Origin: Candidatus Trichorickettsia mobilis
GTDB taxonomy: Bacteria > Pseudomonadota > Alphaproteobacteria > Rickettsiales > Rickettsiaceae
Assembly (NCBI RefSeq): GCF_034366785.1
Contig: NZ_CP112932.1
Span: forward strand, 1,273,839 to 1,337,838
Direction of reading: 5' to 3'
Length of the DNA: 64,000 bases
In this document: positions 48,277 through 58,818 of the stretch, one piece after another
Layout of the letters: each line of letters starts with the position of its first letter
Numbering within the stretch: the first letter of the stretch is position 1
Translations under genes and position numbers: made by a program
The notes under the pieces: generated by a model
What the model saw: only the letters and a program-made list of their open reading frames with translations
What the model was told of the DNA's origin: nothing
Database searches by the model: none

Positions 48277-49249
48277 ACCATGATTTATACATCTGGAAAA
48301 ATTTTCCGTGAGCGTTTTTGAGTAAATAACTAATATGCCCACCTTCAACTTGTATTATTGTAGAACGGTTTAACTTTTTATGCAAAGTCAAAATAGATGA
48401 CATTGGTGCAATTTTATCTGTTCGTGCTATTATTAAGCTTACTGGAATATTGATTGTGGATGGATCGATAATATTATTATTTATCTGCCAATCAGTGCAA
48501 GCCGGTATATTTGCTGTCACTAGCTCTTTGGTAATCTGAAAATAAGTTGCTGCCGGTAAGTCATAGCCTGACATTAACCAATGTTCAATTTTAAAAAATA
48601 ATTGCCGATCTTCTTCTAAATCTAAGTCAAAATATCTGACAATTTTAGTGTTGAAATATTCTGGTGCTAAAAAAAAGAATAAAATTTTGGTATATATTTT
48701 AGGAATTACTGGCAATAACTGGATATTCTTGTCTAAATCAAGATATTGTTGAATTTGATAATTGGCACTAAAATGAGTGAAATTCCAGGGAGTAGTAAGT
48801 AAAGTTAAGGTTTTGACTAGTTCCGGTTTAATTACGGTTGCAGCTATTGATAAATTTCCACCTATGCAGTGGCCTATTAAGTTTATCAATTCCTTTGTAT
48901 TGTTATTTAATATATCCAGAGCATTTGCTAATTCCAAGACATAATCATCGAGTGAATAATTGGCATCGGTAATGGACTGCCAATGAATTAAGTATACTGT
49001 TCCTAAATGTTGTAACTTATTTACTAAACCGCCGGTTTTTCCTAAAAATAAAATTTCTGGAGAATTGAAAATCGAAGGTACAATTAAAATTACTCGGTTT
49101 CTAACAGTTTGATCAGCTTGATACTTTAAAATTCGAAAATTCTTACTGGAATATTCAATGGCAGTAGCTTGTAATATGAACTGATTGCCGATTCTATTTT
49201 TGTCAATAAAATCATTATATTGGCTAACATATTGTTCATATTGCTGCAT
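48260..49249 (-). CDS. PHA synthase-like alpha/beta hydrolase (PhaC family, short)
   Basis: A 329-residue alpha/beta-hydrolase. The lipase-like box reads GHCIGGNLSIAA, with Cys in place of the nucleophilic Ser, as in polyhydroxyalkanoate synthases. An Asp in IIARTDKIAPMSSI and a His in VEGGHISYLL complete the triad. VYLIHWQSITDANYSLDDYV matches the PhaC segment usually followed by the box. It lacks the N-terminal domain of class I PhaC (about 570 residues) and is nearer class III PhaC in length. It may polymerise hydroxybutyryl-CoA or have another acyltransferase role. The thiolase gene lies downstream on the same strand, as in phaCA operons. No PhaB reductase is seen. Confidence 0.8.
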   Translation of the reverse strand: MQQYEQYVSQYNDFIDKNRIGNQFILQATAIEYSSKNFRILKYQADQTVRNRVILIVPSIFNSPEILFLGKTGGLVNKLQHLGTVYLIHWQSITDANYSLDDYVLELANALDILNNNTKELINLIGHCIGGNLSIAATVIKPELVKTLTLLTTPWNFTHFSANYQIQQYLDLDKNIQLLPVIPKIYTKILFFFLAPEYFNTKIVRYFDLDLEEDRQLFFKIEHWLMSGYDLPAATYFQITKELVTANIPACTDWQINNNIIDPSTINIPVSLIIARTDKIAPMSSILTLHKKLNRSTIIQVEGGHISYLLKNAHGKFFQMYKSWFEEQQ

Positions 49250-49282
49250 ATTTTATCAATTTGCAAAGTTTATTTAAACTGG

Positions 49283-49356
49283 ATTGCTTCGACAACGCCC
49301 TCGCAATGACAACTTATGTCTACAAGTCGCCATTGCGAGAGCATTATCGAAGCAAT
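49283..49356. repeat. Imperfect inverted repeat with GCAATGAC/CATTGCGA centre
   Basis: The left arm (49283-49308, ATTGCTTCGACAACGCCCTC...) and the right arm (49331-49356) pair over about 26 bp with a few mismatches. It fills the gap between clpB and the PhaC-like gene and lies partly over the clpB end. Related to the GCAATCC/GCAATGAC family at 21.9 and 46.1 kb. Confidence 0.65.
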
Positions 49357-49363
49357 TGTCGAG

Positions 49364-51937
49364 CTATTGTGGAGTAATCACTAAAACACCATCCTCTACC
49401 GTTATTTTTATAACGTTATTACTACTTACTTTACCAGCTAATAGCAATTTTGCCAGATTATTCTGTAGCTCCCTTTGAATCACTCTTTTTAAAGGTCTTG
49501 CGCCAAACATTGGTTCATAGCCCTTTGTGGCCAGCCAATTTATTACTGATTCATCAAATTCCAATTTAATATGCTGTTGCAGCAAATTATTACACAAATC
49601 ATCTAGCTGAATTTTTACAATATCATGGATATGGCTCCGACTTAACCGATGGAATAAAATAATTTCATCTAATCTGTTTAAAAATTCCGGTCTAAATGCT
49701 GCGCTTACATAAGCCATTACCTGGTCTTTAACTTTACTAGTATCTTCGTTCTCTGGTTGATTAATTAAAATCTCTGCTCCCAAGTTGGAAGTCAAAATAA
49801 TAATAGTATTTTTAAAATCAACAGTAACTCCTTGGCTATCAGTTAACCTGCCTTCATCTAATATTTGCAACATGACATTAAAAATATCTGGATGCGCTTT
49901 TTCAATTTCGTCAAATAAAATTACCTGATAAGGACGTCTGCGCACTGCTTCAGTTAATATTCCTCCTTGTTCATAACCAACATATCCCGGTGGGGCGCCA
50001 ATTAAACGTGAAACTGCATGCTTTTCCATATATTCGGACATATCAATTCTAAGACTGGCATGACGATCATCAAACAAAAATTCAGCTAAAGCTTTACTTA
50101 ATTCAGTTTTACCAACGCCGGTAGGGCCAAGAAATAAAAACGAACCTAAAGGGCGATTAATATCTTGTATACCGGCGCGTGAGCGGCGTATAGCATCACT
50201 AATTGCTGTTATTGCTTCATCTTGTCCAATTACCGACTTACGTAATTGTTCTTCCATTTGTAGCAATTTATCACGCTCACTTGATAGCATTTTATCAATC
50301 GGGATGCCGGTAATTTTGGAAACAATAATTGCAATATCACTCTCTGATACAGCTTCTCTTAATAGTTTATTGCCGACTGTTGCTTCTGCTTGTTGTAGCT
50401 TTTTAGTTAATTCCGGAATGGTGCCATATTTTAATTCACTGGCGACAGCAAGGTCAGCATTGCGTTCTGCTCGCTCGAGTTCATGGCGGGCGCGTTCCAA
50501 ATCTTCTTTAATTTTTTGACTAATTTGCATGGTTGATTTTTCAGCTTTCCATTTAGCAGTCATATCCAGTGATTTAGCTTCTAGCTCATCTAAAGTTTTG
50601 ATTAATTCAGTAACTTTTTTCTGTGAATGTTCGTCAGCTTCTTTTTTAAGTGCAGCAAGTTCAATTTTGATTTGAATAATCCGGCGATCAAGTTCATCAA
50701 GCTCTTCAGGTTTGCTAGATACTTCAATTTTTAAGCGGCTTGCTGCTTCATCCAGTAAATCGATTGCTTTATCCGGGAGATAACGATCAGTAATATAGCG
50801 ATTAGATAGGGTAGCGGCAGCAATTATCGCATTATCAGAAATTCTAATACCATGATGTAGTTCATAGCGCTCTTTGAGTCCACGTAAAATTGAAATAGTA
50901 TCGGCTACTGTCGGTTCACTGACATATACCGGTTGAAAACGCCTAGCAAGTGCAGCATCTTTTTCAATATATTTCCGGTACTCGTCTAAAGTAGTAGCAC
51001 CAATACAATGCAACTCACCGCGGGCTAACATCGGCTTTAGTAAGTTTGAAGCATCCATAGCTCCCTCAGTTTTACCAGCTCCTACTAACAAATGTAGTTC
51101 ATCAATAAATAATATGATCTCACCACTGGCATTCTTAATTTCATTTAATACTGCTTTTAATCTTTCTTCAAATTCACCACGATATTTTGCTCCGGCAATC
51201 AACGCTCCCATATCAAGCTCAATAATGCGACAATCACTTAAACTATCAGGTACGTCTTTATTAAAAATTCTAGTGGCTAGACCTTCGATGATTGCAGTCT
51301 TGCCAACTCCAGGAGCGCCAATTAATACCGGATTATTCTTGGTACGACGTGATAATACCTGGATAGCTCGTCTGATTTCTTCATCGCGACCGATAACCGG
51401 GTCAAGTTTGCCTTGTGCTGCTTTCTCAGTAACATCTCGGCCGTATTTTTTTAGCGCCTCATAGGTACTTTCCGCACTTTCACTATCTGCTACTCGTCCT
51501 TTTCTAAAACCCGTAATGGCACTAGCTATTTTCTTTGATTCTCCACCAGCTTGCTGCAAAATTTTGCCGGCTATAGTATTATCAAATGACAAAGCTTCAA
51601 ATAGACGTTCAATAGTTACGAAACTATCATTATTATTTTTAGCAAGAGTAATAGATTTATCTAATATTTTTAATAACTCTGAGGAAGAATAAAGTTGCCC
51701 ACCGCCGGTCACTTGTACTTTAGGAATTTTATGCAATTCAATATCGACATTTTGATTGAGCTGATTAAGATCAATACCAACCAAGTTAGTCAGGTTATTA
51801 ATAATACCAGTCTCTTCATTTAATAATGCATATAATAAATGTAATGGTAAAACCTGTTGATGATCATTAGCAGCTGCTGTATTTTGTGTCTTGCTAAGTA
51901 TAGACTTTGCATGAGCTGTAAATTTTTCAATGTTCAT
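49364..51937 (-). CDS. clpB: Chaperone ClpB (AAA+ disaggregase)
   Basis: An 857-residue ClpB. The N-terminal Clp_N repeats (about 1-145) are followed by nucleotide-binding domain 1 with [15 protein letters not shown] near 205 and a Walker B region [16 protein letters not shown]. The coiled-coil middle domain (about 400-530) distinguishes ClpB from ClpA. Domain 2 has [16 protein letters not shown] near 605 and [12 protein letters not shown]. There is no ClpP-binding IGF loop, as expected. It rescues aggregated proteins with DnaK. It is transcribed away from hslV; the shared 390-base gap may hold heat-shock promoters for both. Confidence 0.97.
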   Translation of the reverse strand: MNIEKFTAHAKSILSKTQNTAAANDHQQVLPLHLLYALLNEETGIINNLTNLVGIDLNQLNQNVDIELHKIPKVQVTGGGQLYSSSELLKILDKSITLAKNNNDSFVTIERLFEALSFDNTIAGKILQQAGGESKKIASAITGFRKGRVADSESAESTYEALKKYGRDVTEKAAQGKLDPVIGRDEEIRRAIQVLSRRTKNNPVLIGAPGVGKTAIIEGLATRIFNKDVPDSLSDCRIIELDMGALIAGAKYRGEFEERLKAVLNEIKNASGEIILFIDELHLLVGAGKTEGAMDASNLLKPMLARGELHCIGATTLDEYRKYIEKDAALARRFQPVYVSEPTVADTISILRGLKERYELHHGIRISDNAIIAAATLSNRYITDRYLPDKAIDLLDEAASRLKIEVSSKPEELDELDRRIIQIKIELAALKKEADEHSQKKVTELIKTLDELEAKSLDMTAKWKAEKSTMQISQKIKEDLERARHELERAERNADLAVASELKYGTIPELTKKLQQAEATVGNKLLREAVSESDIAIIVSKITGIPIDKMLSSERDKLLQMEEQLRKSVIGQDEAITAISDAIRRSRAGIQDINRPLGSFLFLGPTGVGKTELSKALAEFLFDDRHASLRIDMSEYMEKHAVSRLIGAPPGYVGYEQGGILTEAVRRRPYQVILFDEIEKAHPDIFNVMLQILDEGRLTDSQGVTVDFKNTIIILTSNLGAEILINQPENEDTSKVKDQVMAYVSAAFRPEFLNRLDEIILFHRLSRSHIHDIVKIQLDDLCNNLLQQHIKLEFDESVINWLATKGYEPMFGARPLKRVIQRELQNNLAKLLLAGKVSSNNVIKITVEDGVLVITPQ

Positions 51938-52327
51938 GACTAACTCCTAAATCAATTGCAAATAAATGTTTAACATTATTTAATATATGATCATTGACAA
52001 ATAAATTATCAAGTGATAATTAGTAATTTTAGATCGATCTAAAATTTATACAAATAATAATTAATTAATAATAGGTTGTTAATATGGTGGCAAAAGTAAC
52101 TTTTAACGATAGCAATATATTACTTAACCTTTTATTTTAATCTGAGTTCAAGTAATGCTTGGGCTTAGATATTTGATTCAAACAAAGCCACACTACTAAT
52201 CCAAACAATCAAAAGTTATTTTTCTTACATTAACTTCAGTATAAGACTTGCAATTTAGTCGTGAAATGTTTATTTGATTAATATCGAATTATTTTTTATT
52301 GAACTTAAGTTATATTAATCAAATTTT
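51938..52327. promoter_or_regulatory. Divergent clpB/hslV intergenic region with a 22-bp palindrome
   Basis: No reading frame is supported in these 390 bases. A perfect 22-bp palindrome centred on AGATCGATCT lies at 52025-52046, about 88 bases before clpB. On the clpB strand, CTTGATA followed after 17 bases by CATATAT (about 51995-52025) loosely resembles a heat-shock sigma-32 promoter. Both flanking genes are heat-shock genes elsewhere, so a shared control region is likely; the promoter itself is not proven by the sequence. Confidence 0.4.
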
Positions 52328-52876
52328 ATGTCAAATAACATAGCTTTACATGGCACTACCATATTGTGTTTACGTAAGGGCAATGAAGTAGTCATCGCTG
52401 CTGATGGTCAGGTATCATTTGGCAATACTATATTAAAGTCTACTGCCAGAAAATTACGAACATTATCCAATAAAAATATTATTGCCGGTTTTGCCGGTTC
52501 TACCGCTGATGCATTGACGCTATTCGAACGATTAGAGGCAAAACTTGAAAAACATTCAAATCAACTAGTTAGAAGTGCAGTAGAGTTGGCAAAAGATTGG
52601 CGCACTGATAAATACTTAAGACGTTTGGAAGCAATGCTTATTGTTGCCGACAAAAACAATATCTTGATACTAACCGGTAACGGTGATGTAGTCGAGCCAG
52701 AAGATCATATAGCTGCAATCGGTTCCGGCGGATTATATGCTCTAGCAGCTGCTAAAGCTTTAATGACCATAGAGAATAATCTCACTGCAGAAGAAATTGC
52801 TTTAAAAGCTATGCATATTGCTGCTGATATTTGTGTGTTTTCTAATCATAATATTATTTTAGAGAAAGTAGTATGA
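52328..52876 (+). CDS. hslV: HslV, proteolytic subunit of the HslUV protease
   Basis: A 182-residue HslV. The start [20 protein letters not shown] leads to the N-terminal nucleophile Thr in GTTILC (exposed after removal of the first residues), followed by [20 protein letters not shown] and [18 protein letters not shown]. The C-terminal [14 protein letters not shown] segment is intact. It forms the two-ring peptidase core driven by HslU. It overlaps hslU by four bases. Alphaproteobacterial HslV often has this short leader before Thr. Expected to be heat-inducible. Confidence 0.97.
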   Translation: MSNNIALHGTTILCLRKGNEVVIAADGQVSFGNTILKSTARKLRTLSNKNIIAGFAGSTADALTLFERLEAKLEKHSNQLVRSAVELAKDWRTDKYLRRLEAMLIVADKNNILILTGNGDVVEPEDHIAAIGSGGLYALAAAKALMTIENNLTAEEIALKAMHIAADICVFSNHNIILEKVV

Positions 52877-54213
52877 ATAAAATTTCCAAGAAAAATATAA
52901 TGGGATTAACGCCAGCTCAGATTGTTGCTGAACTGGATCGATTTATTGTTGGTCAGTTTGATGCCAAAAAAGCTGTAGCAATTGCTCTAAGAAACCGTTA
53001 TCGTCGTCGGTATGTAGACATGGCAATGCGTCAAGAGATTGTGCCGAAAAATATTTTAATGATTGGTCCAACAGGAGTGGGTAAAACTGAGATAGCCAGA
53101 AGACTTGCTAAACTTGCAGGGGCACCTTTCATTAAAGTAGAAGCAACAAAATTCACTGAAGTGGGTTATGTTGGTCGGGATGTGGAGTCAATCATTCGTG
53201 ATTTGGTTGAAGTAGCGGTAACTACTCAAAAAATTAATGCTAAGAAAGAAGTAGTAGCTAAAGCTGAAGATAAAGCGGTTGAGAGAATCCTTGATGCAGT
53301 AGTAGGGAAGTCAGCGACCGAAGAAACTCGTGATAAATTTCGTAACAAAATTTTAAATAATGAATTGGATAATACCGAAATAGAAATCAATGTTGCGGAT
53401 ACTGCGCCAATCGGTGGTGGTAGTTTTGAAATACCAGGTATGCCAGGAGCTGCCATGGGAGTTTTAAATATTGGTGATATGCTTGGTAAGGCCTTCGGTG
53501 GTAGTAGTAAAACTAAATTGCGAAAAATGACTGTCAGAGAAGCTATTGAGGTAATCATCTCAGAAGAGTCTGATAAATTAATTGATCAGGATAAAATCAC
53601 TGCAGCCGCTTTAAGCTTGGTTGAAAATGACGGTATAGTATTTCTTGACGAAATCGATAAGATTAGTTCGCGTAATGACGCAAAAGGCGGAGAAGTCAGT
53701 CGTGAGGGAGTACAAAGAGATTTATTACCATTAATTGAAGGTACTAATGTTAGTACCAAATATGGAACGATAGCAACTGATCATATATTATTTATTGCTT
53801 CCGGCGCTTTTCATTTATCAAAACCATCTGATCTATTGCCTGAGTTACAAGGGCGATTGCCAATTAGAGTAGAATTAAACCCTTTAACTAAAGACGATTT
53901 GGTTAAAATTCTTACTGAGCCTGAAGCCAGTCTAATTAAACAATATATGGCTTTAATGGGCACTGAAGGAGTAAAATTGCAATTTACTGATGCAGCAATA
54001 ATCAAAATAGCTGACTATGCCACAAGTTTTAATGCTGAAGTTGAAGATATCGGCGCTAGAAGATTACATACTATTTTAGAGAAGTTACTGGAAGATATTA
54101 GCTATAATGCTAGCGAGGTTGAAGATAAGAATATTGTTATTGATGATAATTTTATTGACAAACAATTAGCAAACTGGGTTAAGAATATTGATTTGGCACG
54201 TTTCATTTTGTAA
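52873..54213 (+). CDS. hslU: HslU, ATPase subunit of the HslUV protease
   Basis: A 446-residue HslU. The N-terminus [20 protein letters not shown] is standard. Walker A is [18 protein letters not shown] (near 58-75) and Walker B is [13 protein letters not shown] (near 253). The I domain (about 110-240) lies between them. The sensor 2 region [19 protein letters not shown] and the C-terminal RFIL end, which inserts in HslV, are complete. The start overlaps the hslV stop by four bases, giving coupled synthesis. comM follows after eight bases. Confidence 0.97.
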   Translation: MNKISKKNIMGLTPAQIVAELDRFIVGQFDAKKAVAIALRNRYRRRYVDMAMRQEIVPKNILMIGPTGVGKTEIARRLAKLAGAPFIKVEATKFTEVGYVGRDVESIIRDLVEVAVTTQKINAKKEVVAKAEDKAVERILDAVVGKSATEETRDKFRNKILNNELDNTEIEINVADTAPIGGGSFEIPGMPGAAMGVLNIGDMLGKAFGGSSKTKLRKMTVREAIEVIISEESDKLIDQDKITAAALSLVENDGIVFLDEIDKISSRNDAKGGEVSREGVQRDLLPLIEGTNVSTKYGTIATDHILFIASGAFHLSKPSDLLPELQGRLPIRVELNPLTKDDLVKILTEPEASLIKQYMALMGTEGVKLQFTDAAIIKIADYATSFNAEVEDIGARRLHTILEKLLEDISYNASEVEDKNIVIDDNFIDKQLANWVKNIDLARFIL

Positions 54214-54221
54214 TATATTTA

Positions 54222-55748
54222 ATGATAGTTCATGTAGCAAGCTTAACCTTTAATGGTATCGAAATTATAGACGTAGACGTACAAGTACAAATTGCGCCTG
54301 GAATTCCCAATTTTACTATCGTCGGCCTTGCTGACAAAACCATAGCAGAGTCTCGTGAACGGGTAAAAGCAGCTTTATCTTCTATTGGCCTTGCCCTTCC
54401 GGCAAAAAAGATTTTAGTCAATTTAGCACCGGCAGATCTAGTTAAAGAAGGTAGTCATTTTGATCTAGCAATTGCCTGTGCAATTCTTAGCTCTATGAAA
54501 ATATTACCAGCAGAAGAGATCATGGAATATTTGATTTTAGGGGAATTGTCATTGGATGGCACTATATTGCAGGTTAATGGTGTGTTACCAGCTGCTATTG
54601 GTGCTTCCATGAGAGACAAAGGTTTGATTTGCTCTAAATATAATGGTGTTGAAGCTGCTTGGTCCGGTAATGAAAAAATTCTGGCACCGGAGAATTTGCT
54701 TGAGTTAATTAATCATTTTAAAGGTTCGCAAATATTAGTATCGCCTAAAACAGAATTTGATGATACGCCAATAAATTACTTAGACCTTAAAGATATAAAA
54801 GGACAAAAAATTGCCAAGAGAGCGCTTGAAATTGCAGCGGCTGGTGGACATAATATGTTGATGTTTGGACCTCCTGGTACCGGTAAATCGATGTTGGCGC
54901 AACGTTTGCCCAGTATTTTACCAAATATGAGCGCCAAAGAAATTTTGGAGTGTAGTACTATTGCCAGTATTGCAGGGCTAATTCAAGGTGGTAAATTGAC
55001 TAGAGCTCGCCCATTCCGCGCCCCGCATCATTCCTGTTCTATGGCTGCAATGGTTGGTGGTGGTATTGGTAAGAAAGTACGCCCCGGTGAAATTTCATTA
55101 GCTCATAATGGTGTATTATTTTTAGATGAATTACCGGAATTTCCCTCTAATGTTATTGAATCTTTGCGGCAGCCGATTGAAACCGGTGAAGTATTAATCT
55201 CCAGAGCCAATGCTCATATAAAATATCCGGCTAATTTTCAATTAATTGCAGCAATGAATCCCTGTAAATGTGGCTATATTGGTGATAGTCACAAAGAATG
55301 TGCAAAAGCACCAAAATGTGCAAATGATTATCAGATGAGGATTTCTGGACCGATTATGGATAGATTTGATCTACATATTGAGGTTGCAGCTAGCAATGTC
55401 TATCATTATGAGAATCTAGAAAATGATCAGGAAGAAAGCTCTGCACATATTGCCAATCGGGTTCTTGCTGCCAGAAATATTCAGTCACAAAGATATGATG
55501 GTTATAATATCCAAACTAATAATAATTTGGATGGGCAATTGCTAATCGATTATGCATTGCCGGTTGATGATGGTTTGGAATTATTAAAACAGGCAACTGT
55601 AAAATTTCGACTGTCAATGCGAGCACATAATCGCGTACTTAGAGTAGCTAGAACCATTGCTGATCTTGAGGGTGCAAATAGAGTGTATAAGCATCATATT
55701 GCTGAAGCTCTATGTTATAGGAATATTGACTCCAAAGTGTTGGCATGA
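54222..55748 (+). CDS. comM: YifB/ComM-type AAA+ Mg-chelatase-like protein
   Basis: A 508-residue ComM. The N-terminal Lon-protease-like domain (about 15-150) has the family start GIEIIDVDVQVQIAPGIPNF. The AAA+ core has MFGPPGTGKSMLAQRLPSIL (Walker A, near 208) and GVLFLDELPEFP (Walker B). The zinc-like CGYIGDSHKECAKAPKC segment and the C-terminal helical domain are complete. ComM is a branch-migration helicase that helps natural transformation in other bacteria. Here it lies in the same strand run as hslVU and overlaps the next gene by four bases. Confidence 0.93.
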   Translation: MIVHVASLTFNGIEIIDVDVQVQIAPGIPNFTIVGLADKTIAESRERVKAALSSIGLALPAKKILVNLAPADLVKEGSHFDLAIACAILSSMKILPAEEIMEYLILGELSLDGTILQVNGVLPAAIGASMRDKGLICSKYNGVEAAWSGNEKILAPENLLELINHFKGSQILVSPKTEFDDTPINYLDLKDIKGQKIAKRALEIAAAGGHNMLMFGPPGTGKSMLAQRLPSILPNMSAKEILECSTIASIAGLIQGGKLTRARPFRAPHHSCSMAAMVGGGIGKKVRPGEISLAHNGVLFLDELPEFPSNVIESLRQPIETGEVLISRANAHIKYPANFQLIAAMNPCKCGYIGDSHKECAKAPKCANDYQMRISGPIMDRFDLHIEVAASNVYHYENLENDQEESSAHIANRVLAARNIQSQRYDGYNIQTNNNLDGQLLIDYALPVDDGLELLKQATVKFRLSMRAHNRVLRVARTIADLEGANRVYKHHIAEALCYRNIDSKVLA

Positions 55749-57685
55749 TTCAGTTACAATCATTGTTTAAAGGGTTGTTTAACCTAACCTTAGTTAGGAC
55801 TTACTTGATTATTCAGTTAATAACCAGGATTATTTTAACTGTTTATGGATTACTAAATAATCAAGTTCAACTAATCGAACTACCAACCATACTTTTTATT
55901 GGTCTAATCAATGATCTAATTCCCATTTGCTATTTTTTACCGCCAATTTTGGTTCTATCTGTTTTATTTTACAAATTATCAACTCGTAGCCGTTATTTAT
56001 TTTCTATTGCCACCCATTTTTTTGCGATCACTATCTTACTCCTTAACGCTATTGCGGAAATGATTTTTTGGGATGAGTTTGGAACGCGATTTAATTTTAT
56101 TGCAGTTGATTATTTAATTTATACTCATGAAATTATTGGCACCGTAAGAGAATCTTTGCCATTACCGTTAATTATTTGTAGTCTTCTGGCTGTAACGGTT
56201 ATTATTGTTTTTACTACCCGACATTATATATCACAGCAAAGCATAAATTTTCAAATTAGTAAGCATTTAATTTACTCAGGAAGTTTGCTGTTTTTGGGAA
56301 TTATTGCTTTTAACTTTTATGATAGTCTAAGATTTAGTTTGAGCACTAATAGATACGCAATAGAGCTTGCTCGTAATGGTTATTATGAACTTTTCTCGGC
56401 ATTTCGTAATAATAGTTTGGACTATAATAAATTTTATACAACCATTGATGATAATATAGCATTAAATGTTGTACGAGCGAGAATTGGACAAGATAGTCAA
56501 GAGTTTTTAAATAATAATAATATTGATCGATATAGTAATAGTGTTGGCTATAAGCCAATTTCAGTATTTAAAAGCCATAATTTAGCAAAACAGCAGAAAT
56601 ATAATGTCATCTTAATTACAGTTGAAAGCCTAAGTGCTGAATTTATGACTGCATTTGGCAATAAAAATAATATTACACCATATTTAGATGAGCTAGCAAA
56701 AGCTGGGCTATTTTTTACTAAAATATATGCTACGGGTACTAGAACAGTAAGAGGCTTAGAAGCTATTACTTTATCAATACCGCCAACCCCAGGATCATCG
56801 ATTATTCGTCGGCCTAATAACCAACATTTATTTAATATTAGTAGTATATTTAAAGAACAAGGCTATGTCATAGATTTTGTCTTTGGCGGTTATAGCTATT
56901 TTGATAATTTAGAGAATTACTTCACCGGCAATAATTACAAAATCACTGATCGTAGCAATTTAAAAGCTGAGGAGATAAGTTTTTCCAATATTTGGGGGGT
57001 AGCTGACGAAGATATTTTATCTAAAGCGCTTGCCGTTGCTGATCAGAATTATACATTAAACCAACCTTTCTTTTCTTTAATTTTAACTACTTCTAATCAT
57101 CGTCCTTATACTTTTCCTGCAGGGAGAATTGATTTACCTTCTGGTGGTGGCCGTAATGCTGCTGTAAAATATACGGATTATGCTATTGGTAAGTTTATTG
57201 AAGCGGCCAGAACTCATCCATGGTTTGCAAATACTATTTTTGTAATTGTAGCAGATCATTGCGCTGCTAGTGCTGGTAAAACTGATCTACCAGTTGAGAA
57301 ATATCATATTCCATTGATAATCTATGCTCCCGAAATATTGCAACCTACAGTAATTGATCACTTAGCTAGTCAGATTGACATAGCACCAACTATGTTGGGT
57401 CTTGCCTTACCTGGATATAGCTATAAAACCAAGTTTTTTGGTCAAGATATATTACAAGCACCGCCAAATCGGGCTTTTATTAGTACATACCAGTTGCTAG
57501 GATTTATGAAAGATGATAATCTGGTGATTTTGGCACCAAATTCTTTGCCTAATACCTATCAATTAATAGCTAATGAAAAACATAAGATAGAAGATCTTCC
57601 AGCATTAGTGCAAGAAGCAATCAGTTTTTATCAGCTAGCTTATAAATTATATATTAATGGTGAGATGCAGGAGTTTGAAGAATAA
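55745..57685 (+). CDS. LTA-synthase-like membrane sulfatase/phosphotransferase
   Basis: A 646-residue protein with five membrane helices in the first 210 residues, then a periplasmic alkaline-phosphatase-fold domain. NVILITVESLSAEFM gives the first metal Glu (near 298). ATGTRTVRGLEAI holds the likely nucleophilic Thr. YSYFDNLENYF and VIVADHCAASAGK supply further metal ligands (Asp, His). The family transfers phosphoglycerol or phosphoethanolamine to envelope polymers; in Gram-negatives, relatives modify periplasmic glucans or lipid A. Which of these applies cannot be told. It overlaps comM by four bases, so the two are coupled. Confidence 0.85.
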   Translation: MIQLQSLFKGLFNLTLVRTYLIIQLITRIILTVYGLLNNQVQLIELPTILFIGLINDLIPICYFLPPILVLSVLFYKLSTRSRYLFSIATHFFAITILLLNAIAEMIFWDEFGTRFNFIAVDYLIYTHEIIGTVRESLPLPLIICSLLAVTVIIVFTTRHYISQQSINFQISKHLIYSGSLLFLGIIAFNFYDSLRFSLSTNRYAIELARNGYYELFSAFRNNSLDYNKFYTTIDDNIALNVVRARIGQDSQEFLNNNNIDRYSNSVGYKPISVFKSHNLAKQQKYNVILITVESLSAEFMTAFGNKNNITPYLDELAKAGLFFTKIYATGTRTVRGLEAITLSIPPTPGSSIIRRPNNQHLFNISSIFKEQGYVIDFVFGGYSYFDNLENYFTGNNYKITDRSNLKAEEISFSNIWGVADEDILSKALAVADQNYTLNQPFFSLILTTSNHRPYTFPAGRIDLPSGGGRNAAVKYTDYAIGKFIEAARTHPWFANTIFVIVADHCAASAGKTDLPVEKYHIPLIIYAPEILQPTVIDHLASQIDIAPTMLGLALPGYSYKTKFFGQDILQAPPNRAFISTYQLLGFMKDDNLVILAPNSLPNTYQLIANEKHKIEDLPALVQEAISFYQLAYKLYINGEMQEFEE

Positions 57686-57780
57686 AGCTAAACAATCAAA
57701 ATAAGCAAGCAAAAATTAGAGAGTGTGGATCTGTCAAATTTCTTGCTTTTCTTATCTATAATTTTGGCTAAGTTAAAGAG

Positions 57781-58818
57781 CTAGAGTACGTTTGATAGGA
57801 AACTTGTATCGTTTTGTGAAGAATTTTCAAATGGTGCTACAACCTGTAAATTAGGAAAAATTTTAACAACATTATCCATATCTTGCTCTTGAAAGAGCAA
57901 CTTTAAATTTGGTCCAGCATCTTGAGTAAAAAATAGTAATAACCCAAGTCTACGATAATGCCAAATTTTATGGATAGCAGCAATTGTTGCCGCCTCAGAA
58001 TATAGAATTGAAGGATTAGCAGTCAGCATTAATGCGTGCATAGCTAAAGCATTCGCTTCAGAGATTTCTCCTAATTCTACAAAAGATTGCAGATAAAGGG
58101 CTTGTTTTAATCGATTAAGATCCAAAGCTTGTTTATCAGGCCAAGCAGAATAAAAAGGTGAAGTTAAAACCGTTCTTTGCATAGCTTCTCTAGAACTAAC
58201 TGCTTTTTGTTCAGTATTGACAATCAATAGTCCTATTCTTAAACTAGGCCATATTTGTGGCAGTGGCATGGCAAAACTATCCATACCGTCTTCTTGTATT
58301 CCAGCTTGCCATTCAACAAATCCTTGCCACAACGACCTTGCAGCACTTCCGCTACCAATTCTTGCTAAGATGGATAAAGAACTGCTAGGTAATTGCCATT
58401 CATATAATTGATTTAAAGCATTAACAATTGCTGCAAATCCGCAAGCCGATGAAGCAAGTCCAGCTCCAATAGGAATATTGACTGTAGTTTTAATTCGAAA
58501 CGAGATTTTAGCTTTAGTACGAAATAAATTTAAGAAATTCGATAAATTCTTTGCAAAAATAGAATCTGCCTTGATCTCTTCTTTGTTGACAAATATTCTG
58601 TCGGCGTAGCCATCTTCAATTTCAATCGTTGTTTTTGCTCCTAAATTTCCTAAAGAAACTGATAAACTTGAAGTTACTGGCAAATTAAGTTCGGTATTTC
58701 TTTTCCCCCAATATTTGCATAAAGCAATATTTGCTGGTGCAAAAGCAATTCCTTCTCTGTGTTTAGGTTTTTGAGAGCAATTACTTAAAATACGTGCAAT
58801 AATAGCTTCTTTATCCAT
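57781..58818 (-). CDS. mvaD: Diphosphomevalonate decarboxylase
   Basis: A 345-residue MvaD from the ATG at 58818, which overlaps the upstream kinase stop by eight bases; the frame opens earlier (58842) but with unlikely residues. Family blocks are AFAPANIALCKYWGKRNTEL (the substrate-binding Lys), NLPVTSSLSVSLG, the GHMP ATP loop PIGAGLASSACGFAAIVNAL, then IGSGSAARSLWQGFVEW and FFTQDAGPNLKLLF, in which the Asp is the catalytic base. It decarboxylates mevalonate 5-diphosphate to isopentenyl diphosphate. It is last in the five-gene mevalonate run. Confidence 0.94.
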   Translation of the reverse strand: MDKEAIIARILSNCSQKPKHREGIAFAPANIALCKYWGKRNTELNLPVTSSLSVSLGNLGAKTTIEIEDGYADRIFVNKEEIKADSIFAKNLSNFLNLFRTKAKISFRIKTTVNIPIGAGLASSACGFAAIVNALNQLYEWQLPSSSLSILARIGSGSAARSLWQGFVEWQAGIQEDGMDSFAMPLPQIWPSLRIGLLIVNTEQKAVSSREAMQRTVLTSPFYSAWPDKQALDLNRLKQALYLQSFVELGEISEANALAMHALMLTANPSILYSEAATIAAIHKIWHYRRLGLLLFFTQDAGPNLKLLFQEQDMDNVVKIFPNLQVVAPFENSSQNDTSFLSNVL

